Assembly (NCBI RefSeq): GCF_004151485.1
Contig: NZ_SBFF01000001.1
Location: forward strand, 310,001-374,000
Reading direction: 5' to 3'
DNA from: Sphingosinicella sp. CPCC 101087
Lineage (GTDB): Bacteria; Pseudomonadota; Alphaproteobacteria; Sphingomonadales; Sphingomonadaceae
DNA: 64,000 nt
The notes under the pieces are model-generated. The model was not told the DNA's origin. It made no database searches and saw nothing but the letters and a program-made list of their open reading frames with translations. The position numbers and the translations under genes were made by a program. This document shows positions 50,238 through 59,878 of this stretch, in pieces. The number at the start of each line of letters is the position of its first letter. Position 1 is the first letter of the stretch.

Positions 50238-51842
50238 ATGGCTTCGCCGGACCCGGCAACCGACGCGTGGTGGCGGGGTGCCGCCATCTACCAGATCTAT
50301 CCGCGCAGCTTCGCCGACTCGAACGGGGACGGCGTCGGCGACCTGCCGGGAATCACCGCGCGGCTCGATTATGTCGCCTCCCTGGGCGTCGATGCGATCT
50401 GGCTCTCGCCCTTCTACGCCTCGCCGATGCGCGACTTCGGCTACGACATTTCCGATTATCGCGCCGTCGACCCGATCTTCGGCACGCTGGAGGATTTCGA
50501 CCGCCTGCTCGATCGGGCCCACGCTTTGGGCCTCAGGGTCGTCATCGATCAGGTCTATTCCCACACGTCGGACCAGCATGCCTGGTTCCGCGAAAGCCGT
50601 TCGAGCCGCGACAATCCCAAGGCCGACTGGTACGTCTGGGCCGATCCCAAGCCGGACGGCTCGCCGCCGAACAACTGGCAATCGGTCTTTTATGGCCCGA
50701 GCTGGACCTGGGACGGGCGGCGCGGCCAATATTATCTGCACAACTTCCTTTCGGGCCAGCCCGATCTCAACCTGCACAATCCCGAAGTGCAGGAGGCCGT
50801 GCTCGACGTCACCCGCTTCTGGCTCGACCGCGGCGTCGACGGCTTCCGCCTCGATGCCATCAACTTCGCGATGCACGACCCGTCGCTCGAGGACAATCCG
50901 CCGGTCGCGCCAAGCGCCGTGAAGCGCCGCAGGACCTTCGACTTCCAGCATCATTTCCACAACCAGTCCCATCCGGACATTCCCGCTTTCCTGAGCCGGA
51001 TCCGCGCGCTTACCGAAAGCTATGGAGGTCGCTTCATGGTCGCCGAGGTGGGCGGCGAGCAGGCGGACCGGGAGATGAAGCTGTTCACGAAGGGGCCGGA
51101 TCGGCTGCACAGCGCCTATGGCTTCAACTTTCTCTACGCGGAAAGCCTCACCCCGGCGCTGATCCGCCATACGATGACGCTATGGTCGGGCGAGCCCGGC
51201 GAGGGCTGGCCGAGCTGGGCCTTCTCCAATCACGACGCGCCGCGCCACGTGTCGCGCTGGGGGGCAGGCCGCGACCCCGAGGCGGCCGCCCGTCTCTCCA
51301 TGCTGCTGCTCGTCGCGCTGCGCGGCAACATCTTCCTCTACCAGGGTGAGGAACTCGGCCTGCCCCAGGCCGATGTTCCGTTCGAGCGCCTCCAGGACCC
51401 CGAGGCCATCGCCAACTGGCCTGACACGCACGGCCGGGACGGGGCGCGCACGCCGATGCCCTGGCGGGCCGACGCGCCGCATGCCGGCTTCTCGACCGCC
51501 GAGCCCTGGCTTCCGATCGACGCCGCGCACCCGGCACGCGCCGTCGACCGGCAGGAAGCCGATACCGGCTCGATGCTCCACTTCACCCGCCGAATCGTGG
51601 CCCTGCGCAGGCGGGAGCCCTCGCTTCGTTCCGGAATCGTCCGCCTGCTCGACGTGCCGGCGCCACTCGTCGCCTTCGAGCGCGGCGAGGGCGAAGCGCG
51701 CTTGCTGTGCGTCTTCAACCTGGGCGACGAACCGGTCGACCATGGCTTGGCGGCCGGATGGCGCATATTCGAATCGACCGGCGCCGGCGCCACCGCCGAG
51801 CGGCTGGCGCCGCTCAGCGGCTACCTTGCCAAGGTGTCATGA
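50238..51842 (+). CDS. Alpha-glucosidase (GH13)
   Basis: The 534-residue protein starts its barrel with WWRGAAIYQIYPRSFADSNG. Region I is DQVYSHTSDQH, the form found in alpha-glucosidases and oligo-1,6-glucosidases. The nucleophile Asp is in GFRLDAINF, the Glu in MVAEVGGEQ, and the second Asp in FSNHDAPR. It lacks a signal peptide, so it would split imported maltose and short maltodextrins in the cytoplasm. I list ATG 50238, but TTG 50220 has the better ribosome-binding site (GGAG) and would overlap the upstream stop as TTGA; it adds six residues. Confidence 0.9.
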   Translation: MASPDPATDAWWRGAAIYQIYPRSFADSNGDGVGDLPGITARLDYVASLGVDAIWLSPFYASPMRDFGYDISDYRAVDPIFGTLEDFDRLLDRAHALGLRVVIDQVYSHTSDQHAWFRESRSSRDNPKADWYVWADPKPDGSPPNNWQSVFYGPSWTWDGRRGQYYLHNFLSGQPDLNLHNPEVQEAVLDVTRFWLDRGVDGFRLDAINFAMHDPSLEDNPPVAPSAVKRRRTFDFQHHFHNQSHPDIPAFLSRIRALTESYGGRFMVAEVGGEQADREMKLFTKGPDRLHSAYGFNFLYAESLTPALIRHTMTLWSGEPGEGWPSWAFSNHDAPRHVSRWGAGRDPEAAARLSMLLLVALRGNIFLYQGEELGLPQADVPFERLQDPEAIANWPDTHGRDGARTPMPWRADAPHAGFSTAEPWLPIDAAHPARAVDRQEADTGSMLHFTRRIVALRRREPSLRSGIVRLLDVPAPLVAFERGEGEARLLCVFNLGDEPVDHGLAAGWRIFESTGAGATAERLAPLSGYLAKVS

Positions 51843-51850
51843 CCGCCGGC

Positions 51851-52867
51851 TCAGCCGCCGCAGCTTTCCCGCACGATCAGCTCGGTCGGCAGCCGCTCCG
51901 ACCGCATCTCGTCCCCGCCGGTGTCCAGCAGCTTGGACACCAGCAGGCGGCCGGCGCGCGCCGTATCCTGCGAAACGGTCGTGAGCGCGGGCCGGCTGTA
52001 GCGGGCGAAGGGCACGTCGTCATAGCCGACCACCGACACGTCCTGCGGCACCGTCAGCCCGGCATTCTGGAGCGCCCGGATCGCGCCCAGCGCGATGAGG
52101 TCGCTCGCCGCGACGATCCCGTCGAACTTCACTCCTCGCGCCAGCAGCGCGTCCACCGATGCCTCCGCCGATTCGACGGTGAAATGCGCCGGAACCATCA
52201 AGGCGGGATCATGCACGATCCCCGCCTGTCCCAGCGCCTCGACATAGCCGCGAACGCGTTGGCTCACTTCCGGAGCCTCGGTATCGCCGAGATAGACGAT
52301 GCGCCGCCGCCCGAGCCGCGCGAGATGCGCCGTAGCCCGCCGCCCGCCGGCAAGATTGTCCGATCCGACCGAGCAATAGGCCTGTTCCGGCAGCTGCGCG
52401 CCCCACACGGCGAACCGGGCCTCGGCTTCCGCCTCGGCGAGGCGGTTGAGCGCATGGTGGAGCGAGCTCTGGCCGAGAAAGATCACGCCGTCGGCCCGAC
52501 TCGTCGTCATCGCCGCCGAAAGGTCGGCGAAGCTGGTCGGCTGAAGGTGGCTGACGAGGAGGTCGCAGCCACGCGCGCGTGCCGCGTCGCTGATGCCGGC
52601 GAACAGTTCGAGGAAGAAGGGATCGTCGAGCTGCCCCTCGCGCCCCTGCGGTGGCGGCACGACCACGGCGATCGTGCCGTTCGCGCCGATCGGCCCGGCC
52701 GGCATGTAGCGGCGAAACGGGTAATCCTGCTCGCGGGCCAGCTTCCAGATCAGCTGCTTGGTGCGCGCATTGACCGAAGGGCTGTCGTTCAGCGCCCGCG
52801 ACGCGGTCGCGATCGACACGCCGGCCAGCGCCGCGATGTCCTGAAGTCTCGTCGTGCGCCCGCTCAT
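51851..52867 (-). CDS. LacI-family repressor of the carbohydrate locus
   Basis: The 338-residue protein has the LacI N-terminal domain (TRLQDIAALAGVSIATASRA) and the hinge region. A periplasmic-binding-protein-like sensor domain follows (DGIVAASDLIALGAIRALQN; VSVVGYDDVPFARYSRPALT). It starts at ATG 52867. An operator-like site at 52883-52896 lies 15 bases upstream in the gap to the divergent GH97 gene. Sites of the same pattern stand before the TonB receptor and first GH13 genes. It is the obvious candidate regulator, with maltose or a maltodextrin as probable inducer. Confidence 0.92.
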   Translation of the reverse strand: MSGRTTRLQDIAALAGVSIATASRALNDSPSVNARTKQLIWKLAREQDYPFRRYMPAGPIGANGTIAVVVPPPQGREGQLDDPFFLELFAGISDAARARGCDLLVSHLQPTSFADLSAAMTTSRADGVIFLGQSSLHHALNRLAEAEAEARFAVWGAQLPEQAYCSVGSDNLAGGRRATAHLARLGRRRIVYLGDTEAPEVSQRVRGYVEALGQAGIVHDPALMVPAHFTVESAEASVDALLARGVKFDGIVAASDLIALGAIRALQNAGLTVPQDVSVVGYDDVPFARYSRPALTTVSQDTARAGRLLVSKLLDTGGDEMRSERLPTELIVRESCGG

Positions 52868-52882
52868 TCCCGCAATCTTTGC

Positions 52883-52896
52883 TGCAAATTTTTGCG
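52883..52896. promoter_or_regulatory. LacI-type operator site C
   Basis: On the minus strand CGCAAAAATTTGCA has the same length and arms as the core of site A (CGCAAATAACTGCA). It lies in the 77-bp gap between the divergent LacI and GH97 genes, so it could serve autoregulation and control of the GH97 operon. Confidence 0.55.
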
Positions 52897-52944
52897 CCAT
52901 CTTGGGCAGCGCGCGTGTCTTTGCAAGCGCGACGGAGGCCAGCC

Positions 52945-54975
52945 ATGATCGGTCGTCTTCTTCTCTTTCTCGCCTTGCTGCACTTCGCCGTCTCGGCCGC
53001 GGCCGAGACGGTGGCGCGGATCGGTTCCCCCGGCGGCGTGCTGAGCGTCGAGCTCGAGATCGATCCCGACGGGCGGCCAAGCTATTCCGTCCGCCGCTTC
53101 GGCCGCGAGGTGATCGCCCCCTCGCGGCTCGGCTTCCTGCTGGTCGACGCGCCGAAACTCGAGCGAGGCTTTCGTCTCGCCGACCAATCGACGCGCAGCT
53201 TCGACGAGACCTGGGAGCAGCCCTGGGGGGAGCGGCGCTTCGTCCGAAATCATTACAACGAGCTGCGCGCGCGCCTGACCGAGCGCAGCGGCCTCGGCCG
53301 AAGCCTGGACCTGGTCTTCCGCCTGTTCGACGACGGGATCGGCTTCCGTTATGAGTTTCCGGAGCAGCCGAACCTGTCCGACGTCGCGATCCAGGACGAG
53401 CTGACCGAGTTCGCCGTCGCCCCCTCCGGCACCGCCTGGTGGATCCCTGCCTTCGAATGGAATCGCGCCGAATATCTCTACAACCGCACGCCCGTGGCGG
53501 AGGTCGGGATCGCCCAGACGCCGATGACCGTCCGCACCGACGACGGGCTTCACATCGCCTTCCACGAGGCGGCGCTTGTCGACTATTCGGGCATGAACCT
53601 GGCTTCCGTGGGCCAGGGCCGCTTCCGCGCTGCGCTCACGCCGGGCACCGACGGTGCCAAGGTCCGGCGCCCGGCCCCCTTCCCGACGCCATGGCGGACG
53701 ATGCAGATTGCCGACAGCGCCGGCGGGCTGGTGATGAACGACCTCATCCTCAACCTGAACGAACCGAACCGGCTCGGCGACGTCTCCTGGGTACGGCCGA
53801 TGAAATATGTCGGCGTGTGGTGGGAAATGCATCTCGATCGCTCGACCTGGGCGTCGGGGCCGCGTCACGGCGCGACCACCGCCAATGTCCGCCGTCACAT
53901 CGACTTCGCGGCAGAGAACGGCTTCGACGGCGTGCTCGTGGAGGGCTGGAACGTCGGCTGGGACGGAGACTGGTTCGGCAATGGACAGGATTTCAGCTTC
54001 ACCCGGCCCTATCCGGACTTCGACCTGGAGGGCCTCGCCGCTTATGCGCGCGCTCGCGGGGTCCAGCTCGTCGGCCATCACGAGACCTCCGGTTTCGCAG
54101 CCCATTACGAGGACCAGATGGAGGGCGCTTTCGACCTCTACGAGCGGCTCGGCATTCGTGCGGTCAAGACCGGCTATGTCGCCGATGCGGGGCAGGCGAA
54201 GGTCCGCGGACCCGACGGACTTATCCGCTATGTCTGGCACGAAGGCCAGGCGATGAACCGCCATCATGTCCGGGTGATCGAGGCGGCGGCGCGCCGCCGC
54301 ATCGCCGTCAATGCCCACGAGCCGACAAAGGATACCGGTCTCAGGCGCACCTGGCCCAACATGATCGCGCGCGAAGGCGCCCGCGGCATGGAATATTCGG
54401 CGTGGGGCAACCCGTCCAACCCGCCCGAGCATGAGGCCAACCTCGTCTTCACGCGGATGCTCGCCGGTCCGATGGATTACACGCCCGGCATTTTCTCGAT
54501 GCGCACCCGCTCGCCCCAAGGGGTCCAGACCACCCTGGCCAAGCAGCTCGCGCTCTACGTCGTCATCTATTCGCCGCTGCAGATGGCCGCCGACCTGCTC
54601 GAACATTACGAGGCCAATCCGCGGCCCTTCCAGTTCATCCGCGACGTGCCGGTCGACTGGTCGGAAAGCCTCGTCCTGAACGGCGAGGTCGGCGACTATG
54701 TCACGATCGCGCGCAAGGACCGGGATGGAGAGGACTGGTATGTCGGCGCGGTCACCGACGAGGAAGGGCGGGTGCTCGAGGCACCGCTGTCCTTCCTGAC
54801 GCCCGGACGCCGCTATCGCGCCCAGATCTATCGCGACGGCGCAAGCGCGGACTATCGGGCCAATCCCGCCGACATCGTCATCGAGGAAAGGGTCGTGACC
54901 AGCGCCGATAGGCTGACCCTTCGCCTCGCGCCCGGCGGCGGCCAGGCGATACGGCTCGTGGCGCTCGGCCGATGA
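52945..54975 (+). CDS. susB: GH97 alpha-glucosidase (SusB-like)
   Basis: The 676-residue protein has a signal peptide (MIGRLLLFLALLHFAVSAAA), an N-terminal beta super-sandwich (about 25-260) and a (beta/alpha)8 barrel. Glu380 (HHETSG), Glu459 (NAHEPTKDTG) and Glu483 (RGMEYSAWG) match the base and acid Glu residues of the inverting, calcium-dependent SusB branch rather than the retaining branch. It would release glucose from maltodextrin non-reducing ends in the periplasm. I chose ATG 52945, after GGAGG, for the intact signal. It overlaps the next gene by ATGA. Confidence 0.92.
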   Translation: MIGRLLLFLALLHFAVSAAAETVARIGSPGGVLSVELEIDPDGRPSYSVRRFGREVIAPSRLGFLLVDAPKLERGFRLADQSTRSFDETWEQPWGERRFVRNHYNELRARLTERSGLGRSLDLVFRLFDDGIGFRYEFPEQPNLSDVAIQDELTEFAVAPSGTAWWIPAFEWNRAEYLYNRTPVAEVGIAQTPMTVRTDDGLHIAFHEAALVDYSGMNLASVGQGRFRAALTPGTDGAKVRRPAPFPTPWRTMQIADSAGGLVMNDLILNLNEPNRLGDVSWVRPMKYVGVWWEMHLDRSTWASGPRHGATTANVRRHIDFAAENGFDGVLVEGWNVGWDGDWFGNGQDFSFTRPYPDFDLEGLAAYARARGVQLVGHHETSGFAAHYEDQMEGAFDLYERLGIRAVKTGYVADAGQAKVRGPDGLIRYVWHEGQAMNRHHVRVIEAAARRRIAVNAHEPTKDTGLRRTWPNMIAREGARGMEYSAWGNPSNPPEHEANLVFTRMLAGPMDYTPGIFSMRTRSPQGVQTTLAKQLALYVVIYSPLQMAADLLEHYEANPRPFQFIRDVPVDWSESLVLNGEVGDYVTIARKDRDGEDWYVGAVTDEEGRVLEAPLSFLTPGRRYRAQIYRDGASADYRANPADIVIEERVVTSADRLTLRLAPGGGQAIRLVALGR

Positions 54976-55964
54976 TCCCCGCAGTGAGCCGCCTGGCCGC
55001 GCTCCTCCTCCTGCTCGGGGCGGCGCTGCTGCACATCGCCCCCGCCTCGGCGCAGTCGACGGGTCGGCTGCACCAATATCGCGACTTCCCGTCGATGCAT
55101 GTCGCGCCGCGCAACGTCACCGTCTGGCTGCCGCCGGGCTACGAGCCGAAGGGCCAGCCCCACGCGGTGCTCTACATGCATGACGGCCAGAATCTGTTCG
55201 AAGGCCGCACCGGCTATGGCGGCCAGGAATGGAGGGTCGACGAGGCGGCGGCGCGCCTGATCGCGAAGGGTGCGATACGTCCGACCATCATCGTCGGAAT
55301 CTGGAACACGCCACAGCGCCTTCGCGAATATGTACCGGCCAAGGCGCTCGAGCGGCTGCCATCCGCCTATCTGGAGCGGGTGCGCGGCCTTTACGGGGGC
55401 GACGCGCTGTCGGAGGCCTATCTCAGCTTCATCGTGCGCGAGCTCAAGCCGTTCATCGACCGCAGCTACAACGTCGCTCGCGACCAGGCGAACACGGCGA
55501 TCATGGGCTCCAGCATGGGCGGCCTGATTTCGCTCTATGCGCTCACCGAGTATCCGGAGGTGTTCGGCGCTGCCGGCGCACTCTCGACCCACTGGCCGCT
55601 CCTGCTGCCGCCCGACGGGGAAAGCCTGAGCGGCGCGGATGTCGATGCGGTCGCCACCGCGTTCGAAGCCTATCTGCGCCCTGCGCTGCCGCGCCCGGGT
55701 CGGCACCGTCTCTATTTCGACCATGGCAGCGAGACGCTCGACCGCCATTACGCGCCCTATCAGGCGCGAATCGACCGCCTGGTCGCCGCGGCCGGCTGGT
55801 CACGGGATCGCGACTGGATCAGCCGAAGCTTTCCGGGCGCCGCGCACGACGAGCAGGCGTGGCGCGCCCGCGTCCATATCCCGCTGCGTTTCCTGCTGCC
55901 CCCGATCCAGGGCAGCTCAAGCCGGGCGCACCGGCCGTCGGGCGGGACGAGCCTCGACGCCTGA
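54972..55964 (+). CDS. Secreted esterase, Fes/EstD-like alpha/beta hydrolase
   Basis: The 330-residue protein has a signal peptide (LAALLLLLGAALLHIAPASA). An esterase domain follows with nucleophile elbow GSSMGGLISLYAL and FDHGSETLD for the acid residue. The His is probably the one in GAAHDEQAW. It resembles putative esterases of the Fes/feruloyl-esterase-like group found in carbohydrate loci. It overlaps the GH97 stop by 4 bases, so it is part of that operon. The substrate (acylated sugar or other ester) is not known. Confidence 0.82.
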   Translation: MIPAVSRLAALLLLLGAALLHIAPASAQSTGRLHQYRDFPSMHVAPRNVTVWLPPGYEPKGQPHAVLYMHDGQNLFEGRTGYGGQEWRVDEAAARLIAKGAIRPTIIVGIWNTPQRLREYVPAKALERLPSAYLERVRGLYGGDALSEAYLSFIVRELKPFIDRSYNVARDQANTAIMGSSMGGLISLYALTEYPEVFGAAGALSTHWPLLLPPDGESLSGADVDAVATAFEAYLRPALPRPGRHRLYFDHGSETLDRHYAPYQARIDRLVAAAGWSRDRDWISRSFPGAAHDEQAWRARVHIPLRFLLPPIQGSSSRAHRPSGGTSLDA

Positions 55965-56037
55965 ACGTCGCGACGGCCCCGCTTTACCGGCTGCAGAAGG
56001 CATGGAAGAGTTGCGGCCGAAGCAGGAGGGGGCGCGG

Positions 56038-58242
56038 ATGACGGGCGAGCGAGAGCCGCGGCACAGGATGCGGCTGATGATGAGCCGGCGGACCCTGCTG
56101 GCATCGGCCGCGGCCTTTGCCGCCTTGGCGCCTGGCACGGCCTTCGCACGGACGCGACCGGCGCCTCCCGTCGCGCGCGTCACCGACTTTTCGGAAGTCC
56201 TTCACGGCGTTCGGATCGCCGACCCCTATCGCTGGATGGAGAATGGCGAGGACCCGGACTGGCGGCCTTTCCTCGAAGGTCAGGGCGCTTATGCCCGGGC
56301 CGTCCTCGACTCGATCCCGGGACGTGCCGCCCTGCTCCAGCGTATCTCCGATTTGACCGCCGCGTCGACCATGGCCAACCAGCTCCAGTCCGTCGGGACG
56401 CGCTTCTTCACTCTCGCCCGGCCGCCCGGATCGTCGACTTTGTGCCTGATGGTCCGCGACGGCCGCGAGGGCCGCGATCGACTGCTCCTCGATCCGAACC
56501 GGCTGGCGCCGGCCGGAGGGCAGGCCGGGCTCGACTATCTGTGGAAGGTGTCGCCGAACGGCCGATACGTGGTTTGCGGCGTGATGCTGGACGGGTCGGA
56601 AAACACGATCCTCCATGTCGTCGATGTGGAGACCGGACACCTTCTCCCGGATCGGATCGACCGCACGAACTTCGCCTCGCCATCCTGGGCCCCGGACAGC
56701 AGCGGTTTCTTTTACAACCGCCTCGCGTCCCCGTCTGAGGGAGGCGCTGAGGCCTATGCGGGAAGTGTCGGCCGCTTCCACCGGCTGGGAGACGATCCCT
56801 CGCTCGACCTGGCCCTGCTCGGCCGCGGGCTCTCGCCCGATCTTCCGGTCGGCGATCTCGAGATCCCGATGCTGCGCGCCTGCGGAAAACATCTGGTCGG
56901 CGCGCTCTTCTCGGGAGTCGATCAGAACGCCACTTATTACCTCGCCTCCACCGTCGGGGCCCAGCAGGGCCGTCCCGTCTGGCGCAGGGTCTGCGGCAAG
57001 GCCGATGAAGTCGCCTCGATCGAGATTCACGGAGACGATCTCTATCTGCTGAGCCACAAGGGCGCGCCGCGCGGGCGCCTGCTCAAGACGTCGGTATCGA
57101 GCCCCGAACTGTCCTCGGCCGAGGAGGTCGCCCCGGAAGGTCCGCTGCCCCTGGTCGGGCTGGCCGCCGCACGTGACGGCCTGTTCCTCATGGCCTCTGA
57201 CGTCGGCGTTCACCGCATCTCCGCCGTCGGTGCGGATGGTGCGATACGCGAGGTCCGCCTCCCCTTCGAGGGCGCCGCGCCATGGGGATTCAACGCCAAT
57301 CGCGCCGAGGACGGAGTCTGGCTGGTCCTGCAAAGCTGGGTGGTGCCGCAGACCGCCTGCCGGGTGCGGGCGGACGGGAGCGTCGAGACGCTCGACATTT
57401 CCAAAGCGCCGCCGGCGGACCTCGCGCGCTACGCCTTCAGCCGCGCGGAAGTCACCGCCCGAGACGGGGTGAAGGTGCCGCTTTCCATCATCCATCCCCG
57501 AAGCGCGTCCCTCGACGGCTCGTCGCCCCTGATCATGACGGCTTACGGAAGCTACGGGGTGACGCTGGAGCCCCGATACACGCCCGCGGACATCGCCTGG
57601 TTGGAGGCGGGAGGTGTGCTCGCCGTCGCCCATGTGCGCGGCGGCGGCGACCGCGGCGACGCCTGGCACGAAGCCGGCCGCAAGTCGACCAAGCCCAACA
57701 GCTGGCGCGATCTCATCGATTGCGGCCGCTGGCTGGTCGACCGCGGCTGGACGAGCCGCCATGCTCTGGCGATCCAGGGCAAGTCGGCCGGCGGGATCGT
57801 CGTCGGTCGCGCCCTTACCGAGGCGCCGGACCTGTTCGGCGCGGTGATCTCCAGGGTCGGCGTATCCAACCCGCTTCGCAGCGAGGCGATGCCGAGCGGC
57901 CCGGCCAACGTCCCTGAATATGGCTCCCGCCACGATCCCGCCGAGTTCCCGGGGCTGCTGGCGATGGACGCCTATCACCACGTCCGGCCCGGTCTCGATT
58001 ACCCGCACGTGCTGTTGACGACCGGCCTCAACGACACGCTGGTCATGCCCTGGCAGCCCGCCAAGATGGCCGCGCGTCTGCAGGCCGCCTCGCCCAACCC
58101 GGTCCTGCTACGGGTCGAGACGGCCGCCGGCCACGGCCTCGGTCTCAGCCGCTCGCAGGAGGATGAGGAAAAAGCCGACATCTTCGCTTTCGTTCTCTGG
58201 GCCGCCGGCCACCCCGACTTCCAGCCACCGGCCGTGCCCTGA
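56038..58242 (+). CDS. Prolyl oligopeptidase family serine peptidase (S9A), Tat-exported
   Basis: The 734-residue protein has a twin-Arg signal (SRRTLLASAAAFAALAPG). A seven-bladed propeller (about 90-460) and a peptidase domain follow. The Ser lies in QGKSAGG (Ser583), the Asp in GLNDTLVMPW (Asp666) and the His in AAGHGLG (His699), so the triad is complete. It would cut short peptides after Pro in the periplasm. AGGAGG lies at good distance from ATG 56038. It follows the GH97-esterase pair by 73 bases in the same direction; a functional link with sugar use is not clear. Confidence 0.9.
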   Translation: MTGEREPRHRMRLMMSRRTLLASAAAFAALAPGTAFARTRPAPPVARVTDFSEVLHGVRIADPYRWMENGEDPDWRPFLEGQGAYARAVLDSIPGRAALLQRISDLTAASTMANQLQSVGTRFFTLARPPGSSTLCLMVRDGREGRDRLLLDPNRLAPAGGQAGLDYLWKVSPNGRYVVCGVMLDGSENTILHVVDVETGHLLPDRIDRTNFASPSWAPDSSGFFYNRLASPSEGGAEAYAGSVGRFHRLGDDPSLDLALLGRGLSPDLPVGDLEIPMLRACGKHLVGALFSGVDQNATYYLASTVGAQQGRPVWRRVCGKADEVASIEIHGDDLYLLSHKGAPRGRLLKTSVSSPELSSAEEVAPEGPLPLVGLAAARDGLFLMASDVGVHRISAVGADGAIREVRLPFEGAAPWGFNANRAEDGVWLVLQSWVVPQTACRVRADGSVETLDISKAPPADLARYAFSRAEVTARDGVKVPLSIIHPRSASLDGSSPLIMTAYGSYGVTLEPRYTPADIAWLEAGGVLAVAHVRGGGDRGDAWHEAGRKSTKPNSWRDLIDCGRWLVDRGWTSRHALAIQGKSAGGIVVGRALTEAPDLFGAVISRVGVSNPLRSEAMPSGPANVPEYGSRHDPAEFPGLLAMDAYHHVRPGLDYPHVLLTTGLNDTLVMPWQPAKMAARLQAASPNPVLLRVETAAGHGLGLSRSQEDEEKADIFAFVLWAAGHPDFQPPAVP

Positions 58243-58254
58243 TCGTGACGGCGC

Positions 58255-58851
58255 TCAGCCAGGTCCCGTCGGCTCGGAAAGCCGGCTCAGCACCAGGTCG
58301 GCACGCTCTTCGACGGGGGCTCGGGGAAGGATCTCCAGGTCGTAGCCCAGCGCGCCATAGGTCTCGACCATGACGGCGCAGGTCCGTTCCGCCTCGTCGG
58401 CCGACTGCCGCCTTTCGCTGTCGCGCGCGTAGATTTCGGGCCAGAAGGGCGCCACGAAAACGCGGCGATTGTAGCGGCAGGCGCGGCTCGCCTCCTCGAC
58501 CGCCGCCGGCACTTCGAGTCCGGTGAGCCGCAAATAGCCGGCGACGTCCGGTATGCCCCGGTCGAAGAAGACGGGACCGGAGCGTTGCGCGGCCGAGCGG
58601 TAGGCGGCGAGATCATGTTGGAGCATCGCCTGTGCGAACCCGGCAGGGTCCATCCACGGCAGCAAGGTCCCGCCGCTGGCGACCTGATCCCTGATGATCG
58701 CCCGCCCCGCTTCATCGGTGCAATGATGGCCCCGCCGTCGCAAGGCCTCGATCAGGCTGCTCTTCCCTGACCCGGGACCGCCCGTGATCACGATCAGGCG
58801 ATCGGTCTGCTGCCGTGCCGCAGGTCTGGGCGAGGCTGGGGTCATCGGCAA
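58255..58851 (-). CDS. P-loop AAA-type ATPase/kinase
   Basis: The 198-residue protein begins with Walker A GGPGSGKS after the strand RLIVITG. It continues with TDEAGRAIIRDQVASGGTLL and VFFDRGIPDVAGYLRLTGL, which fits the AAA_28 P-loop family of small kinase-like ATPases. It lacks membrane segments. Family members are mostly uncharacterised. It converges on the S9 peptidase gene, 12 bases from its stop, and I see no operon partner. Confidence 0.85.
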   Translation of the reverse strand: MPMTPASPRPAARQQTDRLIVITGGPGSGKSSLIEALRRRGHHCTDEAGRAIIRDQVASGGTLLPWMDPAGFAQAMLQHDLAAYRSAAQRSGPVFFDRGIPDVAGYLRLTGLEVPAAVEEASRACRYNRRVFVAPFWPEIYARDSERRQSADEAERTCAVMVETYGALGYDLEILPRAPVEERADLVLSRLSEPTGPG

Positions 58852-59131
58852 GTCAGGGCCGCCCCGCCGGCCGGCGAGTCGAGCGTGTCGCAGGATTGTG
58901 CATTCCCGGCATGATCCGTTTGCAGGAAACCGGCGTCAAGGCGCCGGGACGATATGGCCGCCGATCGCTCCGCGTCGAGCCGGAGCCCTCAACCCTCCGC
59001 TCCCCCTCTGTCCCCCTGCGGCACAGCCGATTCTGGACGCTTGCTTCCGCCCGCCCGCGGGCGCGAAAGGAGGCCAGCCGGCTTCGGGCGGTGCGCCGCC
59101 GCCGGCCGGTTTGTTCGGCAAGGAGCGTGCG

Positions 59132-59851
59132 ATGCGGCATATTTTCGACGGGCGGAGCCCCCTCGTTGCGGCGCGGCTGATTATCTGCGCGGCGAGCGCG
59201 ATGATCCTGCTTCAGACCGCACCGGCCCTTGTCTCGGCCCGTGGCTCGGCGGAGCCGTCGTTCCCGGCCGCGTCCGAAGACTCGACCCCGCTCGGCATCG
59301 GCGCTCCCGTGCCTTCGAGCGTTGCCGAACCCGGCCCCGGACCGTCGCACGCACATGACCATGCGCCAGGCGCCGAGCAACCGCGCAGTGCGACGGCGAT
59401 CCTTTCCTCCGTCAACGTCACCCGCGAGCTCGACATTCCGCACTGGCTGCGCCCCGGCGAGTTCGTCTGGACCGAGGAAGCCGTTCCACAGTCCGGGCCG
59501 ACCGTCGTCGTCGTCAATCTGCGGGCGCGGGTGCTTTCCGTCTACCGCGCGGGAGTCGAGATCGGCCGTTCGAGCCTGATCTACGGCGCCGACAACAAAC
59601 CGACGCCGATCGGCGAATTTCCGGTTCTGGAGAAAGATGCGGATCATGTCTCCAACCTCTATGACGCGCCGATGCCCCACATGATGCGGCTCACGTGGGA
59701 CGGTGTGGCGCTGCACGGGTCGCCCGAGTTGCGCGACGATCTCGCGACCCGAGGATGCGTGGGCCTGCCGCGCGAATTTGCGGCGATGCTGTTCGACGTG
59801 GTGAAGATCGGCGACCGGGTGATCGTGTGGGACGGGGTGACGACGGCCTGA
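59132..59851 (+). CDS. L,D-transpeptidase (YkuD domain)
   Basis: The 239-residue protein has an N-terminal signal or anchor (LVAARLIICAASAMILLQ). A low-complexity linker rich in Pro, His and Ser follows, then a YkuD domain. The active-site Cys209 lies in ATRGCVGLP and the His195 in VALHGSP. The usual S/T-H-G-C is T-R-G-C here, with Arg in place of the second His. It would make or trim 3-3 cross-links or attach lipoproteins in peptidoglycan. AAGGAG precedes ATG 59132. The 280 bases upstream hold no gene I can recognise. Confidence 0.85.
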   Translation: MRHIFDGRSPLVAARLIICAASAMILLQTAPALVSARGSAEPSFPAASEDSTPLGIGAPVPSSVAEPGPGPSHAHDHAPGAEQPRSATAILSSVNVTRELDIPHWLRPGEFVWTEEAVPQSGPTVVVVNLRARVLSVYRAGVEIGRSSLIYGADNKPTPIGEFPVLEKDADHVSNLYDAPMPHMMRLTWDGVALHGSPELRDDLATRGCVGLPREFAAMLFDVVKIGDRVIVWDGVTTA

Positions 59852-59878
59852 GCCTCCAGGACGCCGTCCCGGCCCTGG

